A stretch of DNA of 64,000 nucleotides from Salvelinus alpinus (Eukaryota; Chordata; Actinopteri; Salmoniformes; Salmonidae): NCBI RefSeq assembly GCF_045679555.1, contig NC_092087.1, forward strand, positions 86,601,864 to 86,665,863, given 5' to 3'. The position numbers and the translations under genes are program-made. Below are positions 1-13,530 of the stretch, piece after piece. Under the pieces are notes generated by a model that saw nothing but the letters and a program-made list of their open reading frames with translations, ran no database searches and was not told the origin of the DNA. The first letter of the stretch is position 1. The number at the start of each line of letters is the position of its first letter.

Positions 1-256
1 CTCTCCCTCTCTCATTCACACACAGACACAGGTGCTGTGTGACAGGGGAGCTGCAAATTTGTTGGTGTTGTCTTGCCTTGGACTACAACGTCTCTTTCAA
101 ACACCCACACAGTGTCCTCAGAGCAGCAGCCCACAGAGGTGCTGATTAGATGCAGCAGGCGGTCAACCAATCACAGGGTGGTTTTATTAAACCACAGCAA
201 GTTGACTGGCACAAAACAGGAATTAACAGCTCCTCTCCAGAGGACAATCTGCTTAC
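1..256. other. No gene; slit1 intron sequence
   Basis: Low-complexity CT/CA-rich start followed by unique-looking AT-rich sequence. No supported coding exon. By position it is intron 1 of the minus-strand slit1-like gene. Confidence 0.5.
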
Positions 257-335
257 GTCCCAAATGGCACCACTTTTGACTAGAGCTCTGGTCAAAAGTA
301 GTGCACTATATAGGGAATAGGGAGCCATTTGGGAC
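257..335. mobile_element. Foldback MITE, salmonid AGTGCACTA repeat
   Basis: Begins GTCCCAAATGGCACC and ends with the near reverse complement GGAGCCATTTGGGAC, with the core TAGTGCACTATATAGGG between. Related copies occur near 10.51, 13.53, 14.94, 31.06 and 50.92 kb in this window. It is a non-autonomous foldback element with no coding capacity; the superfamily cannot be assigned from the sequence. Confidence 0.75.
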
Positions 336-1090
336 ACATATTATGTTCTCAGTCTGATAACAGAGTGTCCAACACAAAGCTAGAACGATAATAACCAAAG
401 AAAAAGCCTTCGTAGGATGAGATGTGTTTTGTAAGCATCTGTGGCTACGTCATCACGAATAACCTGACAGCGTGATCTCAACATAACGTTTCTGAGAGTA
501 TGAGGAATCCAATGTGAGAAAACACAGAGGATCCTGGTTAAACCCGACTGAATGCTATTCTCACCATTGTTCTACTTCATGGTGAGCTGCAGCGTTCAGT
601 CTGAGAGAACCTTAGCTTGCTATCAAACATCCTTGGTTCTTGATCAACCAGGTCGCTCAACATCCACTGAAATTCGACATCCGTCCAGGTCCCCAGGATG
701 TCGGGAGATGCCTTCAAAACCCGCCACTAGGGGCAACATTGAGCTCTATTACCATCAAGTAGGCTCGGGTTTTGCTGGGGCATTTTGGACAGGGATGGCG
801 GATGGGCGGAAGCCACGAGCTCCAGCTCAAGAGGGTTGAATACTCAATCCCTGTACAAGGTACTTGTTATTTATTGTTTTAACCCAAAACCTGAACCCTT
901 ACCTTAACCATTCAGAATGAATGCCTCAACTTAACCTTCAAAATGTTAGGTTTATGGACAAATGTCGGGATTCTGCAGTGAGTCTGTGAGCGTGCTGGTC
1001 ACAAGAAAGAGCCGTCGATTTCGGATGTTTATAAAAGTTCCTTTAGGACGTCGATACTTAACCGTTTGAGTTGTTTCTGTTATAACCCTG
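336..1090. other. Non-coding spacer with probable interspersed repeat
   Basis: No coding exon is supported. A stretch from about 640 to 1080 has features of a diverged interspersed repeat (CGACATCC near the left, GGACGTCGA near the right), but the ends could not be fixed. Confidence 0.35.
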
Positions 1091-1091
1091 T

Positions 1092-1260
1092 AATCAAATC
1101 ACATTTTATTGGTCACATACACATGGTTAGCAGATGTTAATGCGAGTGTAGCGAAATGCTTCTAGTTCCGACAGTGCAGTAATATCTAACAAGTAATCTA
1201 ACAATTCCCCAACAACTACCTAATACACAAAAATCTAAAAGGGGTGAATGAGAATACGTA
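1092..1260 (-). mobile_element. LINE 3' end fragment
   Basis: Reads on the minus strand into the same 3' end as the element at 17707-18484: GTGTAGCGAAATGC and the tail next to AATCAAATCA match it in reverse complement. It keeps only the last 150 or so bases and the start of the TTTGA-type tail, as expected for a strongly 5'-truncated LINE insertion. Confidence 0.7.
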
Positions 1261-1779
1261 CATATAAGTAAGATTTCCTGGGGTAACAATGTAAGAAATA
1301 TGACATAAAAAAACGAAATACTGCATTGTTTCCTAAGATCTCGAAGCGAGGCAACCATCTCCCCTCGGAAGTAATGGGTGAAAAATCAACGTTCATCCGT
1401 TTACGGCAAAGTCTGAAGTGAAACTATGAGATCAGGTTGCAGGCAGGGCTGTGAGAGCTTGTCTTATAGACAGGGTTATTATATTTTGGGAATTCTGGAA
1501 TTCTATTTTTCTATTTTTTGGGGGGGGTTGGAAATTCTTCCGCAACCCCATTTTCAAATCAGTCGTGACCCCAAGTTTGGGAACCGCTGCTTTACAATAT
1601 GACCTCATTGTCTTTGGTTGAATTGACAGCCAGATAGGAGAAGATGATGTCACCTTTCCCACAGGGCTCTGTGGTGAGAGCCTGTAAGACGGTGTGTGTG
1701 TGGTATCAGGTTGCTGTACTACAGTAAAGAGTGAGGTAGAGGATGACCTTGTCTGTCCCAAAGAGCAGTATAACACGTG

Positions 1780-1840
1780 TGTGTGTGTGTGTGTTGAGTG
1801 TGTGTGTGTGTGTGTGTGTGGGAGAGAGAGAGAGAGACAC
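1780..1840. repeat. Compound (GT)n/(GA)n microsatellite
   Basis: Two GT runs separated by TTGAGT and followed by a GA run. Overlapping open frames on both strands are simple-repeat read-throughs. Confidence 0.9.
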
Positions 1841-2304
1841 ACACAGTGGTTTCGGTGTGTGATCTTGACCCAGACTTCACCCATGGAGCAGTGAGAAAAA
1901 TGATGAACGGTTTGAGAGAGAGATGTGGAATTACAGGGGGTCTATAATCCCTCTCGTGATGTGTGTGAAATGGCTCTGACAGTGAGTGGACCTAGGCACC
2001 AGAAGAAGGCTGTGTTTGACCTATATACTGTATATGTACACACACAATGTTCTCTTCCTAGTGTTTCAGAGAGCAACTCCTACATCATCCCTAAGAAGAG
2101 ACACTTGTAATTGTGTCCCTGTTACAAACAAGGAGGCTGTATTTACAACTGAAATCACTGCTGTGGTTTGGCAGGTTTACGTGACTGGAGCATAAGCTTG
2201 GAGGAGAGTCTTAGCTAACAGGGTCCTGAAAGAGAGCGAGAGTGAGTAGGTCCTAATGACGTCGAGAGAGAGAAAGAGAGATGAAGGATAGGAGGGGGAG
2301 ATGA

Positions 2305-2328
2305 ACACACACACACACACACACACAC
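2305..2328. repeat. (AC)n microsatellite
   Basis: About twelve AC dinucleotides. Confidence 0.9.
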
Positions 2329-2666
2329 CTTGTGTGCTGATGAGGTGTGGATAATTGGGTTTTGTGGAGCATGGAGAGGTCAGGGGTCAGGGAAGTCTGA
2401 AGTAGAGAGAGACTCCACCAGGCAAAGGCTTGTTACAGCAGAACACGTCTTACACACTTACACAGCGCAACACACACAGTACACACTGACACATTCATCC
2501 TTCCAGCCACCTGCACACTCTCTCTCCCTCACACACACACACCAAATTGCTCCGCAATAGCAGCTTCAGTGGGCAGTCAAGCAGCACAAGTTCCACTCAA
2601 GTTCCCCCTTATTAGCTGGCCTATGAAAGGAAAGGCCACAGAGAGAGAGAAAAAAATAGACAGATG

Positions 2667-2766
<100 letters not shown>

Positions 2767-2904
2767 TGGAGAGAGACATTTGGCATTATAAAATCAATGT
2801 ACACAAACAACAAAATGTGACGTTCAAATTGACAAAAAAACAAACAAACATTTCTTTCCACAGGGCTGTGGGGTGAGACAGGGATGCAGCTTGAGCACCA
2901 CATA

Positions 2905-4515
<1,611 letters not shown>

Positions 4516-4517
4516 TA

Positions 4518-5180
4518 TATATCAACAAATTGGCGAAGACACTAGAACAGTCTGCAGCCCCCGGCCTCACCCTATTAGAATCTGAAGTCAAATGTCTACC
4601 GTTTGCTGATGATCTGGTGATTCTGTTCCCAACCAAGGAGGGTCTACAGCAGCACCTAGATCTTCTGTACATATTCTGTCAGACCTGGGCCCAGAAAGCA
4701 AATCTCAGTAAGACAAAAAAACTATACCTACTGTACCTCAGCCTAAAAATCAGCGCCACAGGTAACTTTCACAAAGCTGTGAACGGTCTGAGAGACGATC
4801 TGAGAGACAAGGCCTTCAATGCCATCAAAAGGAACATATAATTCGACATCCCAATTAGGATCTGGCTACAAATACTTGAATCAGTTATAAAACCCATTGC
4901 CATTTATGGTTGTGAGGTCTGGGGTCCGCTTACCAACCAAGAAATCACAAAACGTGACAAACACCAAAATGAGACTCTGCATGCAGAATTCTGCAAAAAC
5001 ATCCTCTGTGTACAACGTATAACACCAAATAATGCATGCAAAGAAGAATTAGACCGATACCCGCTAATTATCAAAATCCAGAAAAAGTTGTTAAATTCTG
5101 CAACCACCTAAAAGGAAGTGATTCCCAAACCTTCCATAACAAAGCCATCCCCTACTGAGAGATGAACCTGGAGAAGAGTC
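4518..5180 (+). pseudogene. LINE reverse transcriptase fragment
   Basis: The plus strand encodes a decayed piece of a non-LTR reverse transcriptase: LPFADDLVILFPTKEGLQQ contains the catalytic FADD box, followed by thumb-like sequence (IKPIAIYGCEVWG) and NNACKEELDRYPLIIKIQK. A stop at 4839-4841 and a deletion after LSKTK break it. It starts directly beside the TA flank of the Tc1 copy, so the transposon probably inserted into an older LINE fragment. The clade was not determined. Confidence 0.75.
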
Positions 5181-5254
5181 CCCTAAGCAAGCTGGTCCTG
5201 GGGTTCTGTTCACAAACACAAACAGTTTTCTGAAAACAGTTTTCTGTTTTCTGA

Positions 5255-5396
5255 TCCACGCCCCTACCCATTTTTTAAGGTATCTGTGACCAACAGATGC
5301 ATATCTGTATTCCCAGTGATGTGAAATCCATAGATTAGGGCCTTATATGAACCTTGAAATTGTTGCATGTTGTGTTTACATTTTTGTTCAGTGTAA
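5255..5396. mobile_element. DNA transposon terminal fragment
   Basis: Ends TACATTTTTGTTCAGTGTA and contains TGTGAAATCCATAGATTAGGG, matching the right end of the element at 55265-55588. Only the last 140 bases are present. Confidence 0.6.
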
Positions 5397-5875
5397 GTGC
5401 ATTCTACAACAAACCCCCAAATACATTTGACAATAAATAGAATACCTGAATTCCTACCAAAATCCCTGAGCTCTATTATTTGTCCGTGCCAGTAAAATGT
5501 GCTACTATTCAGTCAATATCTGATGGATTTTTAAAATCCGGTTTCACGAGCGCCCAGATGCTAGATTGATTAGCGGATTAAAACGAGTTGTCTGCACTGA
5601 TTAGCTACACATGGGTCCTCTGCAGTGTGTGTGCGTGTGTGTGTGTGCATGTGTATTACCATCATCAAGAGAAACACAATGAACTAACTGAGTTAATGTG
5701 TCATCTCTGTGGTTGTCTCTCCTTCAATGGTCTGTGATGTGTGTCAGATGCAGCATGTCACAGCTGCTCCATGTAGTTCCAGTGTATTTAGGAGCAGCTG
5801 CATAATCATTCTGCTGTCAGCACACTGACTGAACACACACGATGATTACAAGAGACAGTAGAAATAGAGATCTGT
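5397..5875. other. No gene; slit1 intron sequence
   Basis: AT-rich sequence with a short GT run near 5630. No open frame or known repeat is supported. Confidence 0.4.
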
Positions 5876-6412
5876 CATACTTGAGTAAAAGTAAAGATAC
5901 TTTTAACAGAAAATGAAAAAAATAAGTAAAAAAGTAAAAGTAAGTCACCCAGTAAAATACAACTTGAGTAAAAGTCTAAAAGTCTTTGGTTTTAAATATA
6001 CTTAAGTATCAAAATTAAATGTAATTGCTAAAATGTATAAGTCTAAATCATTTCAAATTCCTTATATTAATCAAACCAGACGGGTCTATTTTCTTGTTTT
6101 TTTAAATGGATAGCCAGGGGCACACTCCAACATTCAGACATCATTTACAAACGAAGCATCTGTGTTTAATGAGTCTGTCAGATCAGAGGCAGTAGGTATG
6201 ACCAGGGATGTTCTCTTGATAAGTGTGCAAATTGGACAATTTTCCTGTCCTGCTAAGCACAAAATATATAACAAGTACTTTTGGGTGTCAGGGAAAATGT
6301 ATGGAGTAAAAAGTACATTATTTTCTTTAGGAATGTAATGAAGTAAAAGTAAGTACAGATACCCATGAAAACGACTTAAGTAGTACTTTTTACTTAAGCA
6401 CTTTACACCACA
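5876..6412. mobile_element. Foldback repeat with ACTTGAGTAAAAGTA ends
   Basis: The left end is rich in TACTCAAGTAAAAGTAAAG motifs and the right end has ACTTAAGTAGTACTTTTTAC in inverted orientation, around a 400 bp core with no coding potential. This matches a common teleost non-autonomous repeat known from many genomes; the superfamily is left open. Confidence 0.65.
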
Positions 6413-6562
6413 GGGATAGAGTGAGTGTCTAAGAAGTCATGTCACGGAGTGGAGCCAGAGGTATCAGCCCCCCACGGCGTCTCATCTCTGTCTAATCTAT
6501 TTCCCTTTATTTCTCTTACCCCCTGCTAGCCGCCACCGCGCGCTAACCGCTAATCCACTCTT

Positions 6563-6923
6563 GGCCGGGTTGACTATACAGCGGCATCACACGGTGAAAA
6601 CATCGGAAGCCATTCATTTTGAATGGAAGGAAAGCGAGAGAAGCAGAGTGAACGGGGTACCGTTTGGTGAAGTGAGCATGGTTTAGGGAGCTGAACGGAG
6701 TGGGACTAAAGTTAGGGAAAGCTTAATTCTATGCAATTCCTCCGCGATATTGCGGCGCGAGTGACCAATCGAAGCTTACTATAGCTTCCACCCCCTACTG
6801 GATTGGCTTACAGCGGCTCTTGATATGTAGCACTACTTAGCATGCTTGCTAGCTTGTTAGCACCCACATGAGGGCGAAGCTAATGTGGCGAGGAGAGTTA
6901 CCGCTGTATAGTTAACCTCGGCC
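6563..6923. mobile_element. MITE with 22-23 bp terminal inverted repeats
   Basis: Left end GGCCGGGTTGACTATACAGC; the right end read in reverse complement is GGCCGAGGTTAACTATACAG. The 360 bp interior is GC-richer than its surroundings and has no open frame of note. Confidence 0.75.
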
Positions 6924-7129
6924 ATCACACTTGTTTAGCAGCTCCGCCAACAGCCAGAGCAGACCAAAAAACACATACTAACATCACTTCTAGCCCCTAA
7001 ATGAACAACCAAACTCAAAAACACAAAAGCACATGTATGAACACACAGAGAGCCAAGTGTCTATACATCAGAATAACACAGACAGATAAATAAAAGACAC
7101 AGAGACATCTCAGAGTCACTACAGAAACA

Positions 7130-7205
7130 TAGACACACACACACACACACAGTGTGTGTTTTCCGTCCGTTTTCCACAGTGTGTGTTTTCCGTCTGGTGT
7201 GTGTG
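7130..7205. repeat. (AC)n run and imperfect GT-rich duplication
   Basis: An (AC)n run followed by two copies of a TTTTCCGTC / GTGTGTG motif. Simple sequence only. Confidence 0.7.
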
Positions 7206-7540
7206 ACCGCCGCCGGTGGCTCCAAGCCTTGCAGAGATTTGTTTGGGTTTAAACTTCCAGGAGCTGAACAGAGATCCCCTTCTCTGATACCGAACACACA
7301 CAAACAGGAGGGATTTATTTAAGTTTCCCATAGCGGAGCAGGACAGGAGTCCCAGTCTCAGACTCAGAGTGGGGGTCCATGACCTTTGACCTCTTAATGA
7401 CATGACAACAAGCTGGTGTCCACACACACACTACAGGAAATCGCATTAGCTAGAGCAGACACTCTCTGTTAATAATACTGTAGACCTTAACAAAAGGTAG
7501 AGAGAAATGGTCCCACTTTATAGAAAATGTCCAAAAACCT

Positions 7541-7790
7541 ACAGTAGACACACTGGGATAGTCCCACAGTAGACACACCGGGATAGTCCTACAGTAGACA
7601 CACCGGGATAGTCCCACAGTAGACACACCGGGATAGTCCCACAGTAGACACACTGGGATAGTCCCACAGTAGACACACCGGGATAGTACCACAGTAGACA
7701 CACCGGGATAGTCCCACAGTAGACACACCGGGATAGTCCCACAGTAGACACACCGGGATAGTCCCACAGTAGACACACCGGGATAGTCCC
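7541..7790. repeat. 25 bp minisatellite, about 10 copies
   Basis: Unit contains ACAGTAGACACACCGGGATA plus GTCCC. Copies are nearly identical, giving overlapping open frames in all three minus-strand frames that are repeat artefacts. It runs without a gap into the next array, with which it shares ACAGTAG. Confidence 0.95.
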
Positions 7791-7937
7791 ACAGTAGTCA
7801 GGGAAAGCCCTACAGTAGTCAGGGAAAGCCCTACAGTAGTCAGGGAAAGCCCAACAGTAGTCAGGGAAAGCCCTACAGTAGTCAGGGAAAGCCCAACAGT
7901 AGTCAGGGAAAGCTCTAGAGTAGTCAGGGAAAGCCAG
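7791..7937. repeat. 21 bp minisatellite, about 7 copies
   Basis: Unit is ACAGTAGTCAGGGAAAGCCC plus one base. It shares its ACAGTAG start with the adjoining 25 bp array, so one probably arose from the other by slippage. Confidence 0.93.
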
Positions 7938-8039
7938 GACACTGACATAATGAAGTTCTTCTCAAATAAATGCGTGTGTAATAGTTTGATTTATTTCTAA
8001 ATGACAGTAGATGTGTCATTCTGTTTTGCATGTCTGACT

Positions 8040-8824
8040 ACAATACCAACCCTCTATAATATCTACCCCACTTGAACCTCACAATACCAACCCTCTATAA
8101 TATCTACCCCACTTGAACCTCACAATACCAACCCTCTATAATATCTACCCCACTTGAACCTAACAATACCAACCCTCTATAATATCTACCCCACTTGAAC
8201 CTCACAATACCAACCCTCTATAATATCTACCCCACTTGAACCTCACAATACCAACCCTCTATAATATCTACCCCACTTGAACCTCACAATACCAACCCTC
8301 TATAATATCTACCCCACTTGAACCTCACAATACCAACCCTCTATAATATCTACCCCACTTGAACCTCACAATACCAACCCTCTATAATATCTACCCCACT
8401 TGAACCTCACAATACCAACCCTCTATAATATCTACCCCACTTGAACCTCACAATACCAACCCTCTATAATATCTACCCCACTTGAACCTCACAATACCAA
8501 CCCTCTATAATATCTACCCCACTTGAACCTCACAATACCAACCCTCTATAATATCTACCCCACTTGAACCTCACAATACCAACCCTCTATAATATCTACC
8601 CCACTTGAACCTCACAATACCAACCCTCTATAATATCTACCCCACTTGAACCTCACAATACCAACCCTCTATAATATCTACCCCACTTGAACCTCACAAT
8701 ACCAACCCTCTATAATATCTACCCCACTTGAACCTCACAATACCAACCCTCTATAATATCTACCCCACTTGAACCTCACAATACCAACCCTCTATAATAT
8801 CTACCCCACTTGAACCTCACAATA
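8040..8824. repeat. 41 bp minisatellite, about 19 near-identical copies
   Basis: Unit contains ACAATACCAACCCTCTATAA and CTACCCCACTTGAACCTC. Only one obvious variant is seen (CCTAACA for CCTCACA near 8160). Confidence 0.97.
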
Positions 8825-9640
8825 AGGTTCAATTTAGCTCCCATTTCAAATCAAACCAGCCTTTTGTTGTCAGCACTGCTTTGTTCAAAGTTGGAAGCAT
8901 ATTGCCGGCTGGTATGGACAATATTGTCCCCCCTCCCTCCATCCCACCCCACTCAAATAACGGTTCCCGGGAGCCCAAGGCGTTAGCTATTTTTCACCGT
9001 TGCCTTGACAATGCCCCAGGGAGCGGGGAGGAATATTGTTTGACTGGTGGAGTTACCATGATGAATCACCCTCTTATTGCCCCGGGACCCCACGGGAATA
9101 CACACTCTGTGTGTGTGTGTGTGAGAGTGTGTGAGTTAGTGTGCGTGTGTGTTCCCAATCTACCTCCCTGACACACAGATCACTTTACACGCTAATTATC
9201 AGACAAGAGGTTTAACACACCCCACCCTGTAATGACCTACTACTACTACTAGACTGACCCGTATTCACAACGTTTCTCACAACAAGACTGCTGATCTGGG
9301 ATCAGTTTGGCTTTTCAGGTCATAATGAATAAGAGTTGAAACCTGATCCTTGATCAGCACTGCTAGATGAGCCCTGGTTCAGTTGTGTTGGAGATTGAGC
9401 CAACTCTATCAGACAACTACATGACTATGGCTGTCGTGGATGTACTGCGCTACTGCATTATGGGATATGTTGTAGCTGGATCACCAACCCCCTTAGAGAC
9501 CACAGTGACACCGGCATATAGTCCAACCTCCTCTGACTGTCGTCTAGTGGGTCAGGTCTTCATGCATGGCTTGACGAGGACAGGCAGAAGTGTTTGTATC
9601 TGACACAGGTCAGCTACTGTATCACTGAACAACACATCAG
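8825..9640. other. Non-coding, with a small foldback near 9290-9365
   Basis: No coding exon is supported. GATCTGGGATCAGTTT near 9292 and CCTGATCCTTGATCAGCAC near 9342 look like the two arms of a short foldback repeat. A GT-rich run lies near 9105-9150. Confidence 0.4.
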
Positions 9641-9644
9641 TGTT

Positions 9645-9815
9645 TCTGAATCCTGGTCCCGGAGCACAACGGGAGGCAGATTGTTTTGGTTTTCCCCTGG
9701 CACTACACATCTGAATCAACTCATCATCAAGCCTTTGATTGGTGGAATCAGGTGTGTAGTGCTGCTAGCGGAGAAACTCAAACGTGACCCCCGGGATGAA
9801 GAACCGCTGGGATGC
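9645..9815. mobile_element. hAT-like short repeat, diverged
   Basis: Contains GAATCCTGGTCCCGGAGCAC and CCTGGCACTACACATCTGAATC, a layout common in teleost non-autonomous hAT repeats, ending near GAAGAACCGCTGGGATGCAG. No target duplication was identified. Confidence 0.4.
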
Positions 9816-10194
9816 AGTCATCATCCTATGACATCATCATTGCTGTGATTCCTCTACAGAGAGAGGAGTAGGGCACTGTGTCTAGAACACCCACTCAGAG
9901 GCTTCACTGACCCACAGACACACACTACCCCCTGGGACCATTCATAATTCACACACATGCACTCCAGACCTGAGACAGACTGTACATGATGTTAAGCCTC
10001 CCCAAGATCCTGACCCGCACACACACACCAAGAGGGACACAAACAAACACACAGAAGGAGGGGGAGAGAGTGAGTGACACAGAGAGACAGAGTGTGAGTG
10101 AGAGAGAGGAATGAGCCTGTTCGAGCCCTATCGTGGCTAAGAAAGTACTGACTGTGTTCAGCTAGTGTGATTAGTGGGCATTGAGTAAGTGCAC

Positions 10195-10400
10195 TAGGGT
10201 AGTGGTTCTCCAACGTCTCCTCACGGACCCACAGACGTTTCACAGTTCTGTTGTAGCCCTGAACTAGCTCCCCTGATTCACCTAGTCAAGGGTCTGATGA
10301 TTAGTTGACAAGGTGAATCAGCGGTGCTGGCTCTGGAATAGATTTTTAAAAACAAGGAACGACTTGGGGACCACTGAGGAGAGGTTGGAGAACCCCTGCA
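10195..10400. mobile_element. Short interspersed repeat with inverted ends
   Basis: Starts GGTAGTGGTTCTCCAACGTC and ends GAGGTTGGAGAACCCCTG, inverted relatives of one another, around CCTGATTCACCTAGTCAAGG. Non-autonomous foldback type; no coding sequence. Confidence 0.55.
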
Positions 10401-10432
10401 CAAGAGGTTGACTGACTGCACAGTACATGGTG

Positions 10433-10512
10433 GATATTACTGGTGTAGTAGACTATAGTAGAGAGTCTCTAGCTGGATATTACTGGTGTAGTAGACTATA
10501 GTAGAGAGTCTG
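10433..10512. repeat. 38-40 bp tandem duplication
   Basis: Two copies of a unit containing GGATATTACTGGTGTAGTAG, followed directly by a fragment of the AGTGCACTA foldback repeat (about 10512-10560). Confidence 0.85.
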
Positions 10513-10780
10513 GTCAAAAGTAGTGCACTAAATAGGGAATAGGGTGCAATTTGGGATGCAACCTATATAAGGGACAAGGGGTCAAGTGGAAAGGCACTGG
10601 TATTGTTACAACCCTGAGCTGAGTGTGTTTGAAGTTAACCAGACTGGCATACACCCTGGTGACATGGTGCGCCACACAGGAACCCCCACACACACAGGCA
10701 ATAAGTCACATTGATAGTTTGTTACACACACTACGACACACTCATAAACAGAGGAACACACACACCCCGCCAGTACTCAC

Positions 10781-11055
10781 AGTCTCTCTGTGCTCCTGGG
10801 GATATTCTTGGGGATGTTCCGGACCCCCAGGCCGTGGCAGTCCACCGTGGCTCCCACACAGGTACACAGAGAAGGGCATGCCTCCACCCCGCCAGCCCCC
10901 AGCAGGCACCCCCACAGCAGCAGCCACAGCCCAGCCCGGGCCACCACGAAGTGGTCTAGCCTGGCTCCACAGCCCCCTGACCCGGCTCCAGCCATGGATC
11001 TCCTTAGCATGTCCATCCTCTCCTCCAGCCCCAAAGCACCAGCAACCAGAGACAA
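10781..11055 (-). CDS. slit1: SLIT family axon-guidance ligand, first coding exon (slit1-like)
   Basis: Encodes a hydrophobic signal stretch ([15 protein letters not shown]) followed by [17 protein letters not shown] and [12 protein letters not shown], the first cysteine-rich N-terminal cap (LRRNT) of SLIT proteins; the IPKNIP spelling is closest to SLIT1 as known from vertebrates. SLITs are secreted Robo ligands. The exon ends at 10781 in a good donor (ACT|GTGAGT), phase 2, the split Leu codon expected at this SLIT junction. Start codon is uncertain: the outermost ATG is at 11055, with in-frame alternatives at 11016, 11010 and 10995; the shorter ones give a more usual signal peptide. The rest of the gene lies left of the window, so 1-10780 is intron. 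Confidence 0.78.
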
Positions 11056-12227
11056 GGCTCCTCTACCTCAACCCCACTCAGAGCTCCAGAGACCTGGGTT
11101 ACTGCGGCGAGCAAGATCCCCTGACCAGAGACCAAGTGGAGGGGAGAAAATGGTCCAAATGTTCCTAATAAAAAAGGAAAGATCAGAAAACCTCCTTGTA
11201 GAGAGGTGAAGTAGCGTAGTTAGTCCTCAGATCAACGGTCACTGATACTTCATCCCAGCCTGGCTTTAAAACCAGACTCTTTATTATCTGGTTAGACGTC
11301 TGTCCAAAAAGCTTTCCTTCTTTCTATCTCCCTCTCGTACTCTCGTCTCCTTGGTTCTGCTCCCTCTCTCTCTCTGCTGTAGTGCTCCTCTTCCCTTCAG
11401 CTTTCATTGACTCATTGTGCTCTCTGCCTGTAGAAGAGGGAACAGTGAACGACCAGAAAAAAGGACTCTCACCCTCCCTCTCTCTCAGCAATCATCCATC
11501 AAAAGGTTCTACAAATAAACGCTGAGACTCCTCCCACACAACCCCCCCCCCCCCCCCCGCGCCACACACACACAGACACACACCTCCCAGAACCCTGTGT
11601 GAACTCACATCCATTCTCTCTCCTGGCAGCAGCAGCAGTAGTGAAAGCCACTTCCAGTGACAGTAGCCTCTCTCCCTTCCTGTGCTGCCCGCTTTTGGTC
11701 TCATCCCCTGGGGGGGAACACAGCCCGAGGCGGCATGGGCCTGGATGTAGAGGGGGGAATACCCTACTCTCTCAATTATCTGTATTTTTCCTCTACCATG
11801 GAGTGGTGGCTTAGATAAACGTTTCATGTAGTTAACTGTATAAATGATTTGTATTACATTACTGTATTTAGTTACTGTATTGCAGGATTGGAAAATGGTT
11901 GGCTTCTTTGGACTGACACCAATGGATGCTCCCTGCTGGACGAAGAGCCTGCTTTTAATTCATAATAATGAGTCTTTGAAATTCAAATGAGGGGACAGGT
12001 TTTTAATCTAGTGTGTGTATAATTACCAGATACCAAACCCTCTAGAATTCAATATTACATCTATGATTCTCTGTCTTTTTCTCTACCTTGGAATTGTCTA
12101 TTCTCTATTCTGTTAGTCCCCCCACCCCCATTTCCTACCAGGGTCTGTAGTCTGTTTGATTTCACAAGGCTACTCTCCTCTCACACGCATAAACAAACAC
12201 AGTAAACTTTATCGAATACAAATTGGC
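11056..12227. other. Upstream flank or 5' UTR of slit1, non-coding
   Basis: CT-rich sequence with no supported open frame. Probably 5' UTR or intron between the slit1 start codon and the CpG-rich block. Contains a C homopolymer at 11542-11558. Confidence 0.4.
11542..11558. repeat. Poly-C tract
   Basis: Seventeen consecutive C, followed by an AC-rich run. Confidence 0.95.
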
Positions 12228-12560
12228 CACGGGGAAAACGCGCCACAGCGGCTCTATTGTGCATGATGAATAGAATGAGTCACTGCACCCAGAGCGACAA
12301 CAAAGAGAGAACCTCGATGTTGACATGCGCGGGAAGGACCCCCGTTTGAGCTCCTAATACAAATTAGGTTCCTGAGTGCGCGGGGACGCCAGTGGGTCGC
12401 TTTTCATTTCATCAGAGGCGCGTCTGAATTGATCGCGCGCTGGAACAGGAGCAGATGCGACGCCAAGGGGCGCAAGGTAGAGCGCGCAGAGAGCCTTGAT
12501 GTGCGCTAGGTTCTATCTTACTGCGTTTCCGCTTCGCTCGGCAGAGTTAACGGTGAATCG
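12228..12560 (-). promoter_or_regulatory. CpG-rich block, candidate slit1 promoter
   Basis: A compact stretch dense in CpG (CGCGCC, GCGCGGGG, GATCGCGCGC, GAGCGCGC) in an otherwise CpG-poor window, 1.2-1.5 kb upstream of the slit1-like start codon. Vertebrate developmental genes usually start in such islands, so this is a reasonable place for the transcription start. No TATA box was picked out. Inference from composition and position only. Confidence 0.45.
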
Positions 12561-13530
12561 AAGAGACAGGTTGGAATTAAGAAAAAAAACGCTCAATTTC
12601 TACAATGAACAATTACGAAAATGCAATATCAATGGCACCGCGCGCCTGCGGTAGTCAAATACGCGTGGGGCGTCTGCGGAAAAAATGTATTCAATTCATC
12701 AGGAATATCACAGCCAATGTTTACATTATAGACCTTTATGAGATCATTACATACATAGGGAGGTGGTTCCCTGGAATATCAATTGCTTCTGATATTAACC
12801 TACCCCAAACAAGAACAGGATAGGCATATCCTACAAAATATCAAGAATATTGGCTAAAGCTGCTATAAATTATTCCTTCAATTGTATGTGCTTTCTAAAC
12901 AGACAAGGCAATGGAAACTTAACTTCCGTGACAGCTGGGCAGGTGAAATCATAATTTATACTCTTTCAAAAACGGCCTATTTAAGAGTAGAGTAGCCAAA
13001 CCTGCCTTTACCTCTGCTGAGTCTGATGTAGGTTAAACTATTAGATTTCAACTGCATACATAATACACTCAATGCGTATGTAGTGGTCTATAGCAGGGTT
13101 TCCCAAACTCGGTCCTGGGTCCCCCCTGGGTGCACGTTTCGGTCTATGCCCTAGCACAACACAGCGTCCTTACTCAACGACTCGGGATGCCACCTAGTGG
13201 ATGTTTAAGAAAAGTGCAGCAGTGTATGTAACATTTTATGTTCTGCAATAAACTTCCCACATGTAAAAAAATGTTTTAATCCATAGCACCAGTAGTAAAT
13301 CAATGCATCTATTTGACAGCGTTAAAAAAACATTTTACACAACAAAAACACACAAAAAACTAAACAGGTAAAGGTAAGATGACCTTACATTAAAAGGCAC
13401 TGGTAACAGGTTTATATGAACAGAGGAAGATGCAGGGAAGTAAATATAGGCAGCAATGTGAGATTACAGTATACTATGTTTATTTTAGTAGACATTAATG
13501 TAACTCCATGTCTGCATCTTAAATTGCACC
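12561..13530. other. No gene seen
   Basis: AT-rich spacer. A short hAT-like end (CAGGGTTTCCCAAACTCGG) lies near 13093. The 72-codon frame at 12605 shows no recognisable domain. Confidence 0.4.

Noticed and set aside
7450..7948. Frames with repeated VCLLWDYPG
   Set aside because: Read-through of the 25 and 21 bp minisatellites.
10623..11209. Plus-strand Pro-rich frames of 139-181 codons over the slit1 exon
   Set aside because: Shadows of the minus-strand SLIT exon; the minus strand has the LRRNT cysteines, a signal peptide and a donor site.
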